Below are positions 36,625-49,713 of a stretch of 64,000 nucleotides of DNA, one piece after another. A program made the translations under genes and the position numbers. The notes below the pieces were generated by a model. It did not search any database, had not been told where the DNA came from, and was given only the letters and a program-made list of their open reading frames with translations. Source of the DNA: Watersipora subatra (Eukaryota; Bryozoa; Gymnolaemata; Cheilostomatida; Watersiporidae); contig NC_088708.1 in the NCBI RefSeq assembly GCF_963576615.1, forward strand, positions 28,961,191-29,025,190, given 5' to 3'. Numbering within the stretch: the first letter of the stretch is position 1; the number at the start of each line of letters is the position of its first letter.

Positions 36625-39600
36625 CTAAGATAAAAATGTTTGCTAGTTCTACATAGTTCTGCAGCGCAAGCATCGATCCTAGTTTTGATTTATCAATCTG
36701 AAGACTGAATTTTAACTAAATACGTAAAAAAGTTATGCAGTAAAATATAACCAAGTATTAATGCACACCAGATTGCCAAGGCAAAAGGCGGTTTGATAAG
36801 TGGCTTGTAGAATTGATGCCTCAGTCATCTCGTTCACTCAGGCACTACAATGCCTGCAGCTGGCTTTTATCAATGATTTTTTGAGTTAAGCAGTAATCTC
36901 GAGGTTGATCGGGACTAGCGCCCCTGCGATCAGTGAAAATCTGTGAAATAAAAACTCATAGCCAATAATCACTTTTTCATTAATCATAAGCATTTTTTCT
37001 TTTTTTCCGGTTCATTAGATGATTTTGAGAGTCGTGAGAGTTTAAGAAGCATGATGAAGGATGTCACACGCACACTATACTTTTACACTTCATAAAATGT
37101 AACAGGATAATAGCAAACTGCACCAGCTGCTAGCATAATGATGTTCCTAAGTATCTCACTCGGCCAGAGTATAAGACAGATTTATGTAGGCCTACTTTAT
37201 GCATTTAATTTTTATGTTCATTAATTTTCTTTGAATTTCAATGAATTTTTTCACCCTGCAAAGATGAACCGCAAAGTAGTAGGGATTATTGTAACTTATG
37301 TCAATCAATATGATTCAATTGAGAGCATTTTTCTGCTTATTTGCTGACATGATAAATAGAGCAAGAGCTCACTTAATAGAAGCTGAGCATTCGAGAAGTG
37401 CACATGTCAAAACTAAAAGAGCTGTTGCAAAAACAAAGTACATTACAATAGTAGTATCTACAAAATATTGCCAGCCCTCATTTAAAATTTTTCAGTGAAA
37501 AATACAGTCCAACATGGATAACTCAAACTTCACGGGACCGAGCGAAAGTGTTGGAGTTATCAGAGCATTCAAGTTATCAGAACACGGTCACAAATGCATG
37601 TATTTATCAATAACATGTGCATACACAAAGTATATATAAATCAAAAGCATAGATTGCTTGTTGCAAATTAAAGGGCCTTTCAAGTAAAGTTTTAAAAAAT
37701 GTTATCAGAAAGTATAGATATTGTTCTATCACTTGAGATTTGTTTGTTGTTTTAGGTGATGTGACTGCCAGGACGTTTTTAGATTAAAATTGGCAAAACT
37801 TGATCGCTGTTGAAACGCTAAGAAAAAAAACATCTTTGTACTTCTGAGCGTTTTAACCAAGATCAATTTTGCCGATTTTACTTCAAGTTTATCCGAATGC
37901 TTCCACGCTTTCCCTTGCTTTCGAGAGGCCATCGCAAAGCGGATGCCTGGTAAAATTAGACCTTTTGCAAACCTTTAGAAAAGAAAAATATTTTGCTGAT
38001 GATGATAATAATGACGCCTAAGAACTACTAAAAGTTGATGTTCATCTCTATGGCTTGGAATCAAGTGGTATTCTAAAGTGATAACAACTGTCTCGGTAGT
38101 CATTGGGAAAAAAACTGTTCGAATTAATGATGATAAGTTCAAGTTATCTAAAGCAATTTATAATTTCGTGGGAACGGACCGAACAAATCTGTTCAAGTTA
38201 ACAATGTATTTGAGCTATCCGTGGGCGAGTTATTCATGTTTGACTGTATATTACTTTTAAAAAATTTTACGGATTGGATACTTTTTGACATCTTTCCCTA
38301 GATCTACCAAATGCTCCAGGTGGTTGCTTCAAGGCTATAGTTTGTTTTTGTAATGTTTTTTTGTTTTGTAAAATTACTTTTAGCAGTTGAACTGACCTTT
38401 TTACACTGATTGTATGGGCCCATTTATTGACTAGTGAAATTAACTAACATATGCCAGAAAACTTAATGAATAGTTACATAGCTGAGTAATAAGGTTTTAT
38501 TTATTGTGGAGATATTATTGATATTAATTTTAAAATATTTTCTGACAAATATAACTTGTTTGATAAATACAAACTTTGCTTGAATTGAGTTAACTACGCA
38601 GGGAAGAAGCCGACTAATCCAAACTTAAATGTATGGCAGACCTACTCACAGCTCAGTATAAGCTTTTAAAATAGTGCTATGACAAATTGGAAGCACAATG
38701 CAAAAGGTTGAAGTATATTGTTTTACGTAAATATTGGCTAATTTGAATGTCCTTGCTGTGAGGTACACACAACTAATGAAGTATATTATCCCAAAACTTT
38801 TATGCTGACCATATTGTGGTAACATGCTAATGACAAACAAATATTGAATAGACTAACAGAGTTATTGGCTTTTAGCACATCTGGTATTCCTAGGAATAAA
38901 AGTTTAAGGACACTGAAACGACCATGGTCAGACTTGGTGAAGGAACTAATTAGTGTTATAATTTTTCATTGTGTACTTCTATCCCAATAAGTTGCTGACA
39001 TTTGTTAAATCTAGAACACAAACACTTACAATCTAAAATTAACTGACACACACAACTGTCATAATCCCACTTTTACATAGCCGTTAAACGTGAAACAAAG
39101 GTCGCGAGATTGCCAGGTTAGGCGCATTGCCGTACCTAGCGCCAAGACATTTCACACAGCTAGTCCAACGTAAATAATATTAACACATTACCATATCTGC
39201 TATTCATTCATAATATTGTAGCAATCATATGCTGAAAACAAACTGCTTATAGCTTATTTTGTACTAAAGAGGTATAGGTTCATAAAACCTATTCGGAACA
39301 GCTATTAGCAGGGAAATGAGTGCGCAGGTTCATTCATCCTTGACATAGCTAAAACAATTACGTACTTCGCGACGTCTACTACTTTATGTGCAAATAATGT
39401 CAAAAGAAGAGAAGCAAACTCCCGAAGTCGAAAAGCTAGGTGTCAAGCAAACTTCAGTGCTGCCAGTTTGAAAAGGTCTCTCTAACTAATCGGTCTCTGA
39501 TCCTATTTTTCATTTAGACCTTAGGTTTTTGCGTAGTTAGGTTGCTACATCAATTCAACATTCATGTCTTTCATAACCACAAACTTGATGTTTTCTTTTT

Positions 39601-40584
39601 ACCAATCCATGACTGTCTCGGATAATCATTTCAATTTGTGATGTTATCTCTAGCAGCTAGTTATATATCGCTCATTTCTCTCATCTGGAGGTATCCTTTT
39701 AAGAATTAAAAATACAGCCAGACAAGCGAAGGCTTTGCATCTTTGAAACTGGTAGTATTTGAAAGCAAAGCCGAGTACAAACCGTTCTTTAAACCATTTA
39801 TATACATACATATATTCATGTTTGTATTTCACATAGGAAGAAATTGTTGGACACTTAGCTTGTCATCCACACCTTGACCACAATCAAATTATGCCACTTT
39901 TTTTAATTCTAAAAACAACAACATCATTTCATCACAATATATTGCAATTACTAATATTACACATTGAAAAGCCAAATACAAACATAGTTTATGTCTGTGG
40001 TAATCCAGCATATGATATGAAAAAAAATTTGTTGAATGAAGCTTAATGAGCAAGAATCTTGTCAGCAAACACATGATTTAAAACAAAGCAAATCTAACAA
40101 TGTCGCAAGCATCGCACGCATACAAGAATGCATAATGATGTACGACGCAATTATGATCTGGAAGTGACAGATAAATATGCACTGATCGGCGCCTGCATGA
40201 TTAAAGCTTGCTGTAAAAGATAAGAGCAATTCAAAACATGAAAGATACTAGACATGCTCAGACAACCAATTAAAATAAAGAACTATTTTAGCCATAAGAC
40301 AAAAGAGTATAACAGAATAATAGGGCTAGACTATATCTTTGCCGATCTGGCTACATTATTATGAAAGGTTTGCATCACATTTAGTATAGTATAAGGTTAA
40401 ATAATACAACAGTGTTTACACAAACGGATGAGATATGTTCTCCTCTGTCTATATAATAATCTCATTTCTTCTGCTTATAATAATAAGCTAACATTATGGC
40501 TCATGGGTATATATTCCTGATACAATTGTGGCGCCAAGGACAGTTCTGCGAATGACCCTTAGCGGCAGTGTATCAGGTTTTAGA
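36625..40584. other. Between the RABGGTA and DHHC genes
   Basis: About 4 kb with no supported coding exon apart from a possible ATG-only first RABGGTA exon (ATG|GTAATG, minus, at 39192-39194). It holds the TA-flanked MITE at 37505-38246. The open frames in it (for example 37298-37498 plus, 37729-37932 minus) do not look like known proteins. Confidence 0.45.
37505..38246. mobile_element. TA-flanked MITE (pogo-like)
   Basis: 742 bp with inverted ends cagtccaacatggataactc and cagtcaaacatgaataactc (17 of 20 match) and TA on each side. Subterminal gttatcagagcattcaagttatc words repeat. The CAGT start and TA target fit pogo/Tigger. Confidence 0.8.
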
Positions 40585-43500
40585 TCAACTTGTGAGGAGC
40601 CCTTGCCTTGCACCATTTCTTCTCTTGTTTATATTCAGAGGTATCAGCCATAGGAATGGGTGAACTGAAACATGCGTAGTTTAGGATAAAACTCGTTTAG
40701 ATTTAAGTGTATTTACTTCAACTCAGGGCCGATTAAAATCAAATGGTTTAAATCATCCTAAAAAAATCATGTTTGATGATTTTTTTGATTTTTTCCATGT
40801 CTAAAAATGGAACTTATAGAGGGTCTACTGTGTATATGAACTGCACAACTTGATCAAAATTAAAGTAAAAACAACTTTTAATAAATCAAAGTGATGCAAA
40901 GTTGTGTTGTTATGTTGCTAATGTTTCCATGCTAACACTTCAACAAAATAAAATAATATTATCTTAACGGTTATGAAAAAAAGCTGGTAATTGGTTTAAA
41001 AAAAATTCGATTGAAATAAAAAAAACGATTTAAATCCGACTTTTTTAAAAATCCTGATTTTTCCAACCCTGCTTCAACTACAAGAATAAAAAAGATACAA
41101 TAAAAAAAATAAGGAAAAAACTGACAAAAACTCTGGTAGACACATCAAAAGCCAGTGATACGGTATGAATTATAATGCAATCGCACGAACAAGTATTCAA
41201 CTGTTGTCAAGCAGTCTCATCAACACTTCAGCTATTACTATTAGTTTATCAAACTTGAAGATTTGAAAAAACATCAGAATCCAGATCAATGCGTTCGTTT
41301 ATATTTGTACATTCAATACATTCGTTTGTATTGAAAAACAATTCGCATGCATAGATGCTTCTGGAAACAAATACAATTTCAGAGTTGTCTGCTCTTGCAA
41401 AAAAATTTTTTAATAAAGACCATTGCGTAAACTCTTTGAACATCTATTATCTCGTCTCTAGTGTTTCAGCCTTTTGATAACCTTTCGATCTTCACACACA
41501 AGTCCTCAATTACAACAACACACACTCATCTAATTACATATATTATGATATACTGTCTTTTGTCACTTCAAAAACCCATTAGTATGAATAAAGTTGAAAA
41601 AATTATTTTAATACAGTCTGTGAAAGCTTAAATAAGTGGCTTTGTCTTTAAAATTTGATTGCATCAAGTCAACTGAAAACAGTTGCTGGATGCTTAAAAG
41701 CAGCATTATCTAGTGGTGATCGTAATTATGGAATCACTTGAAATAAACACATTTCTTGTTATAATTTATAGTTTGTTAAGTACTTATTAGTTAAATTATT
41801 GCAATATGCACACCGATGGAGAGCTAAAGATGAATATTACTATCAACTAACCAACTACATAAACTGATTAAATAAATATCAATATCAGCTGCCTTGTTAT
41901 CATGGTTTTGGTGTAACATGCTGTATCTGTGCATTATGACAAAAACTTCAATAAAAACCAAGTTTATACTCGTCAAAAAAATTGGCCAAATTTAATATGT
42001 ATTCTGAACATACACATAAATGTAGCTATATAAAATTAAATTAGTGTACTTGAACGTTTAGTTGGCCAGCCCTTATTATCAATCACAGGATAGGATAAAA
42101 TGAGTGCCCAATAAATAGATTACAATCTTTTAGAATACTTTTGGTAGCAGACAGAGTGTCAACAAACTTGCTTTTGAAATATGTATAGTATGTATGGTCT
42201 GAGATAATAAAAAGAGTTTGTGTTATAAATGATAAAGATTACCAAAAAAATTACCCATAACTAACATCACCACCGTAGCCGCTGTACTGAAATTGAAACC
42301 TTGCAATAGTGGAAACATAAATGACTACACCCCTGTCTGTTGCTAAAAAACGTCTAACAATCATTGAGGACTAATAATAAACCTGAATTTGGAGCCAGAA
42401 ATGTTAAAACTTACCATCACCAAACACCTCATAGCAAATTTCTTTAGTGGACATCTGACTGTTTGTCTCTCCTGTCGCCGTTCCAGACAGCTCCTTACGG
42501 ATCCGAACAGCAGCCAGCTGAAAAATAATAGTAATTATGTTTCGTGGCTTCATGAAAAAGGTTGAAGTCGGGTTGCTGATTAAATAGCTTTGAAATGCAT
42601 TCAAAACAGCCATTCTCACTGCAAATTTTTTTGACAATTGCCTCATGATAGCAAAATTCTTGACACAAACTAGCCCGCTTTCCATACATCTCCTACTAAA
42701 GATTCCCAAAGAGCACATGACATCCCACGAGCAACAGAGGATTTATAAAAATATCCAGTCTGCATCGAGTTAACTCTTTCAGCTACAAAATCTAATTACA
42801 ATACCTTATATAATCAAACCTCGACATAGCGTGTTGACCTGTTCCAATATTTACTTTGAATCTCACAACTGTCGTATGTGAGAGCACATGTTCTTGTCGT
42901 ATTTTGTATAATCTTTTCTGGAGACCACAAAACAAAAAATACTTCCATCTTCTAGTAAAAGCCATGTCCCTCTGTCCGAAGCCACGATTAGAATTGAACA
43001 AAAATTGCAGCCCGTGTAATTTGAACCAGTGACTTTCAGCTTGGTAGCCAAACTTGCTGACACCTAACCACACACATAATTATTCGGCGTACTATATTGT
43101 GACACCTGATGACCTCTTACAGCGCACTGGGCTGCCGGGGTATTAGCTATAAGTAACATTAAAAGACAGATGATAAATAATATAACTAAGTAAAATAATT
43201 GTAAAAACCTAAACTATACATGAAAGCTACTGCAGTGGTTATTACAAAGTTATAGCAGGCTTTGAGCTGTACAACTATGAACGAACTACAAAGCATGTTT
43301 ATAAAAATATTCATTGCAGCGTACCACAGCGCTAACACAGAATGCAGATCTTGAAATAAATTAAATTCATATGTAAAGGTTTGACCGTACAACCAGTGTG
43401 ATGCTTAAAGATGCTGTGTGTAGGAGTAACTTTCATATATCTCTACCCGAATGAGGTAATAGACAGGCTTAGCCGGTACAACAGTCACCTTTGTAACAAG

Positions 43501-46500
43501 AGATTAAGGTTTACTGGCGGTTAGGAGAGAACATACAGTGGAACCTCTACTTATAAAAAAGTCTAGATATGCAATTTTCAAGACGCAAAATGTTTTTGGT
43601 AGAAACTTTGCTTCAACTTACAAAAGATATTTTAGATATAAAGGGCCGTAAAACGCGCCTCATTTAGTTTCATTTGCTAGCCCAAAAACAATATACGACA
43701 AATGTTTGTCTTCGCACATCGCGTAATTTGGAGTAATCATCTATCACAATACAGAGTAGGACAACTTTCACTGCTAGCAATTCAAGTTCTGTGTTCCTTT
43801 ATGATGAAATAGTTGTTCAGTTCGTGCTGACATAAACTGAGGTTTCTACTTATGTTCGTAAAGACAATTATTATGAGCAAAAGAAAACCAAAACAACAAT
43901 GCAATACCCCCATTCTATGGCCTTCCCACTCCCTGTCTTCTCCACTTATCTTCCTCTACACGGTCAACACCAAACAAACACACCATTCAGAGTTTTTATT
44001 CATTATTTTACTGTTCTTTCTTCTTTCCGTGTGTCTTTTTTCTATTTATTATGAAATAATATAATTTTAACATGTATTTGTTACAGGTTTTAGCCTTTAC
44101 ATGTATTTATAATTTATACCAATCTAATGTCCGAGTTTTGTGGGGCTTGGAACAGATTAGGACATTTATGTGGTAAAATGGGCTACTACTTACAAAGTAG
44201 CTTCCAGAACAAAGAAAATTTCGTTTGTAAAGGTTTCACTGTATTAACAGTACCATGAAATCATCGTAATGTACCAGGAATGTATAGGATACGGGCTATG
44301 CGACGTAGCTAGAGCTGTACCACTACACAAAGTAAAACCTACCTTGTCGTAGCCGACAACGAATGAGAATATACTAAAAAGTCCGGCGATAGAACAGAGG
44401 CCCGCTGTGTGCATCCTGGATGAAATAAGAAATGACAGCAATCATAATATTTTGCTACTAGCTGATGATTACAGAGCAGGTGGCCCAATCACATGAACCA
44501 ATAAGCGTATAGCCAATCAGAAGATAGCGCCACACCCCAACATAGGAACATGGAATAGTGAACCAGCCACCACGAATGGCTTCTATATTCCATAGTTAGA
44601 TACAGAAGCTCAAGAGAAGATTTGGTTGATAGTAGAATAAGCTAAATGTAAACAAAAATCAAAGATTTGGACCAGCAAATTTTATGCAGTTGTCATGACA
44701 ACAATACCTTATGTAATAGCTCGACTACAAACGAGAGACCAGCCAATTGAAACACTGAGGTCATCATTACTTAAAATTTCAAGGCAAAATTTAACGAGCA
44801 AGATAAATACAGTAGGCGCTCCTATGACATAAATAATTCATTCCGGGAACGTTCATATTATAGGAAATTTATGCTATACGAACAGTAACATACATGTAAA
44901 TTGCCTTATCTGTTCTAAAATCTTCCCAAACCCATTCCTTTAGTCCTTCAAATGGAAAAAAAAATTAGTTTTTCAAGAAAAAGAAAACTTTTTAATTTAA
45001 TGACTACCGTAACTGTAGTATTATGGGTTTGCATCGACAATCTTTCACATTTTCCTTATCACTTTCCCTCGGTTCATGGTCCATGATTAAGGTAATTTTA
45101 AAATGAGATAAGGAAAACGCATACATATACTGTAAACAGTTTTTTTTATTCTAGACAGCGGGGCCTAATTTGCAAAAGGAAACCAATAAAAATGTTTTAT
45201 GTCTCTAAAAGACCATAAAAAATATAACTTTACTATAATAATAGGCATGTCTATCCGTCAGTATGTCTATCCGTCAGTATGTCTATCCGTCAGTATGTCT
45301 ATCCGTCAGTATGTCTATCCGTCAGTATGTCTATCCGTCAGTATGTCTATTCATCAGCATGTCTATCCGTCAGCATGTCTATCCATCAGCATGTCTATCC
45401 GTCAGCATGTCTATCCGTCAGCATGTCTATCCGTCAGTATGTCTATCCGTCAGTATGTCTATCCGTCCGTATGTTTATCCATTAGTATGTCTATCAGTCA
45501 GTATGTCTATCCGTCAGTATGTCTGTCCGTCAGCATGTCTATCCGTCAGTATGTCTATCCGTCAGTATGTTTATCCGTCAGCATGTCTATCCGTCAGCAT
45601 GTCTATCCGTCAGCATGTCTATCCGTCAGCATGTCTATCCATCAGCATGTCTATCCGTCAGCATGTCTATCCGTCAGTATGTCTATCCGTCAGTATGTCT
45701 ATCCGTCAGTATGTCTGTCCGTCAGTATGTCTGTCCGTCAGTATGGCTATCCATCAAAAAGGTTCAAGACTACGATTAAAGATCAGCTTTCAATGATACT
45801 CCACCTCGTGGCATTCAGATCGGTAGAAACATCTACACTGATCATCTACACCGACATGTACACCACATCTAACACGTCAAATCTAACATCTACATCGAGG
45901 AATTGCGCAGGTACTTATTATCTGTGCTTTATCGACACATCCGATGAATTCTCACGGTGAACTAGACTGCCAAGGCACTAGTAAAGCATATATAATAGAG
46001 ATAACCCTATGCGTCATTTTCTCTCTCAAGTGCGACAAGAGGGAAAGCGATACTTTCAAGGCTACCCAATAGATGCGTGTTATTGAAATCAATTTTGAGA
46101 GCTTGCCCCGATTTCACTCTTTACGTTATATGTTTTTTTACATAGTATGAAGCAAAAACTTCACATAAATCCTCTATGGAATGTAAAATTTACGTTAAGG
46201 CAGGTATAAGTTATAGGAGCATCTATGCTAGTAACCGAATTCAAGATACACAAGTAAAATAGCTCTCGTGAACAGTGGCACGACCACAAGAGATACCTAA
46301 AGGAGGCATACATACTCACGTCTTATTATGCATTACTAATGGACTGAGGTGTGGAGGATGAAGCAGCCAGTAGGTGGCTACCATAGAGGCTGCGTATACC
46401 GAAGCCACCACTGAAATACAAACTAGTCAATCAAAACATGATAATTTGTTACCACTGAATTATCATTATAACAATCAAATTACAGATCAGAGAAAGAAAA

Positions 46501-49239
46501 CAATTTAAAGACAATGAAGACTGCAATTAATGATACAACAGCTAATGCTATCTGTACCAGCTAATGCTATCTGTACCAGCTAATGCTATCTGTACCAGCT
46601 AATGCTATCTGTACCAGCTAATGCTATCTGTACCAGCTAATGCTATCTGTACCAGCTAATGCTATCTGTACCAGCTAATTCTATCTGTACCAGCTAATGC
46701 TATCTGTACCAGCTAATGCTATCTGTACCAGCTAATGCTATCTGTACCAGCTAATACTATCTGTACCAGCTAATGCTATCTGTACCAGCTAATTCTATCT
46801 GTACCAGCTAATGCTATCTGTACCAGCTAATGCTATCTGTACCAGCTAATGCTATCTGTACCAGCTAATGCTATCTGTACCAGCTAATGCTATCTGTACC
46901 AGCTAATGCTATCTGTACCAGCTAATGCTATCTGTACCAGCTAATGCTATCTGTACCAGCTAATGCTATCTGTACCAGCTAATGCTATCTGTACCAGCTA
47001 ATGCTATCTGTACCAGCTAATGCTATCTGTACCAGCTAATGCTATCTGTACCAGCTAATGCTATCTGTACCAGCTAATGCTATCTGTACCAGCTAATGCT
47101 ATCTGTACCAGCTAATGCTATCTGTACCAGCTAATGCTATCTGTACCAGCTAATACTATCTGTACCAGCTAATGCTATCTGTACCAGCTAATGCTATCTG
47201 TACCAGCTAATGCTATCTGTACCAGCTAATGCTATCTGTACCAGCTAATGCTATCTGTACCAGCTAATGCTATCTGTACCAGCTAATGCTATCTGTACCA
47301 GCTAATGCTATCTGTACCAGCTAATTCTATCTGTACCAGCTAATACTATCTGTACCAGCTAATTCTATCTGTACCAGCTAATGCTATCTGTACCAGCTAA
47401 TGCTATCTGTACCAGCTAATTCTATCTGTACCAGCTAATACTATACAAACTGGTGATATAACAGCTAATGCTATACAAACTGATGATATAACAGCTAATA
47501 CTATACAAACTGATGATATAACAGCTAATGCTATACAAACTGATGATATAACAGCTAATGCTATACAAACTGATGATATAACAGCTAATGCTATACAAAC
47601 TGATGATATAACAGCTAATGCTATACAAACTGATGATATAACAGCTAATACTATACAAACTGATGATATAACAGCTAATGCTATACAAACTGGTGATATA
47701 ACAGCTAATGCTATACAAACTGATGATATAACAGCTAATACTATACAAACTGATGATATAACAGCTAATACTATACAAACTGATGATATAACAGCTAATG
47801 CTATACAAACTGATGATATAACAGCTAATGCTATACAAACTGATGATATAACAGCTAATACTATACAAACTGATGATATAACAGCTAATGCTATACAAAC
47901 TGATGATATAACAGCTAATACTATACAAACTGATGATATAACAGCTAATGCTATACAAACTTATGATATAACAGCTAATACTATACCAACTGATGATATA
48001 ACAGCTAATGCTATACAAACTGATGATATAACAGCTAATGCTATACAAACTGATGATATAACAGCTAATGCTATACAAACTGATGATATAACAGCTAATG
48101 CTATACAAACTGATGATATAACAGCTAATGCTATACAAACTGATGATATAACAGCTAATGCTATACAAACTGATGATATAACAGCTAATGCTATACAAAC
48201 TGATGATATAACAGCTAATGCTATACAAACTGGTGATATAACAGCTAATGCTATACAAACTGATGATATAACAGCTAATACTATACAAACTGATGATATA
48301 ACAGCTAATGCTATACAAACTGGTGATATAACAGCTAATGCTATACCAGTTGATGCTAATTTTATTTTTTGTTTTGGAAGATGAGCTGGAAAACTTTATG
48401 TATTAATCCAGACCAATGGACTGATGTATTCTCTGAAATGAAATTAAAAGTTGTTTTTAAAGTTACACATTTAAATGCTTTTGCTAGCAAAACAGTTTCA
48501 CGGTAGAAATACTTAGCTACAAGTTGAAACAGCGTGCTAATATTCAAGTAAGATGGCTGAAGGTATATGAATGGCTGTTAAGATTATCGAGCTTATGAAA
48601 ATGAAGATATAAAAGCTGAAGATACATTTTTAATTGCCGCCTTGTTTATAGACAATACCTTGTGAGCTGCAACACTTGTAGCAGTGACTCAAACAAGATT
48701 TTATAACCCAATGATTCGCTTTTTGGGTCTAAGAAGCTAAATCTGTTAGAAAACTTTTATGTGTAAACACAATTTTTTATGGACATCTCCAGTGTCATCC
48801 ATACAAAATTACGATTTGCAATAGTGTCCACAGGGTTTTGATTGGAACTCATTGTCCCTACTTATTCATCAAAAATTAGGTATTGCGCGTGCGAGCTGCC
48901 TTACAGCGTTTCATATAGACTAAACAGATGTTAGCAAGCCATCTACAGTGAGAATTTAAACCACTTACCAACGTAGAAGAGAAACATAAGCAAGTATTTC
49001 TGATTCAGCTCTCCTATACAGTTATTTATCCTACAAATTAAATGCATGCCTCCTTATTTTAAATTCATAGAAAGTATCTTTTAACATTCACTTGTAACCA
49101 AAAGATAAATCCACCGCTTGAGGGGCTATGAAGTTTATTTTTGAATGCTTATATTTATTTTTGTGAAAAACTTCTCACCATACATGCCATCACAATCTAG
49201 GTTAATATAACTATTGTTATGTACTGTATATATGTATAT

Positions 49240-49272
<33 letters not shown>

Positions 49273-49465
49273 CAGCTAATGCTATACAAACTATCTGTTT
49301 GTATCAACTATAACTATATCAGACTATATAAAACAGACTATAACTTTAGATAAAACACTGTGTTTTATCTAAAGTTAGAGTCTGTTTTATTGATTTTAAC
49401 TTGCTCTGATTTTATCATTGAGCACTCTGCTCGGATCTTAAGCTTTTACTCATGTATATACTGTA

Positions 49466-49511
<46 letters not shown>

Positions 49512-49669
49512 TACAGTATATACGTGAGTAAAAGCTTAAGATCCGAGCAGAGTGCTCAATGATAAAATCAGAGCAAGTTAAAATCAATAAAACAGACTCT
49601 AACTTTAGATAAAACACAGTGTTTTATCTAAAGTTATAGTCTGTTTTATATAGTCTGATATAGTTATAG

Positions 49670-49713
<44 letters not shown>

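Noticed and set aside
37729-37932. Minus-strand frame starting MASRKQGKAWKHSDK
   Set aside because: It lies inside a MITE and I could not match it to any transposase domain.
42259-42290. Alternative last exon of the DHHC gene after an acceptor at about 42286
   Set aside because: In the required phase it stops within eight codons, whereas 40585-40664 continues in phase with a family-like PFLWLIPL tail.
45199-45960. 253-codon plus-strand frame with a 16-residue repeat
   Set aside because: It follows from the 16-bp satellite; overlapping frames give the same peptide.
47422-48318. 298-codon minus-strand open frame with a decapeptide repeat
   Set aside because: It is wholly inside the 30-bp satellite; a unit divisible by three without stops stays open automatically. 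It lies in an intron.
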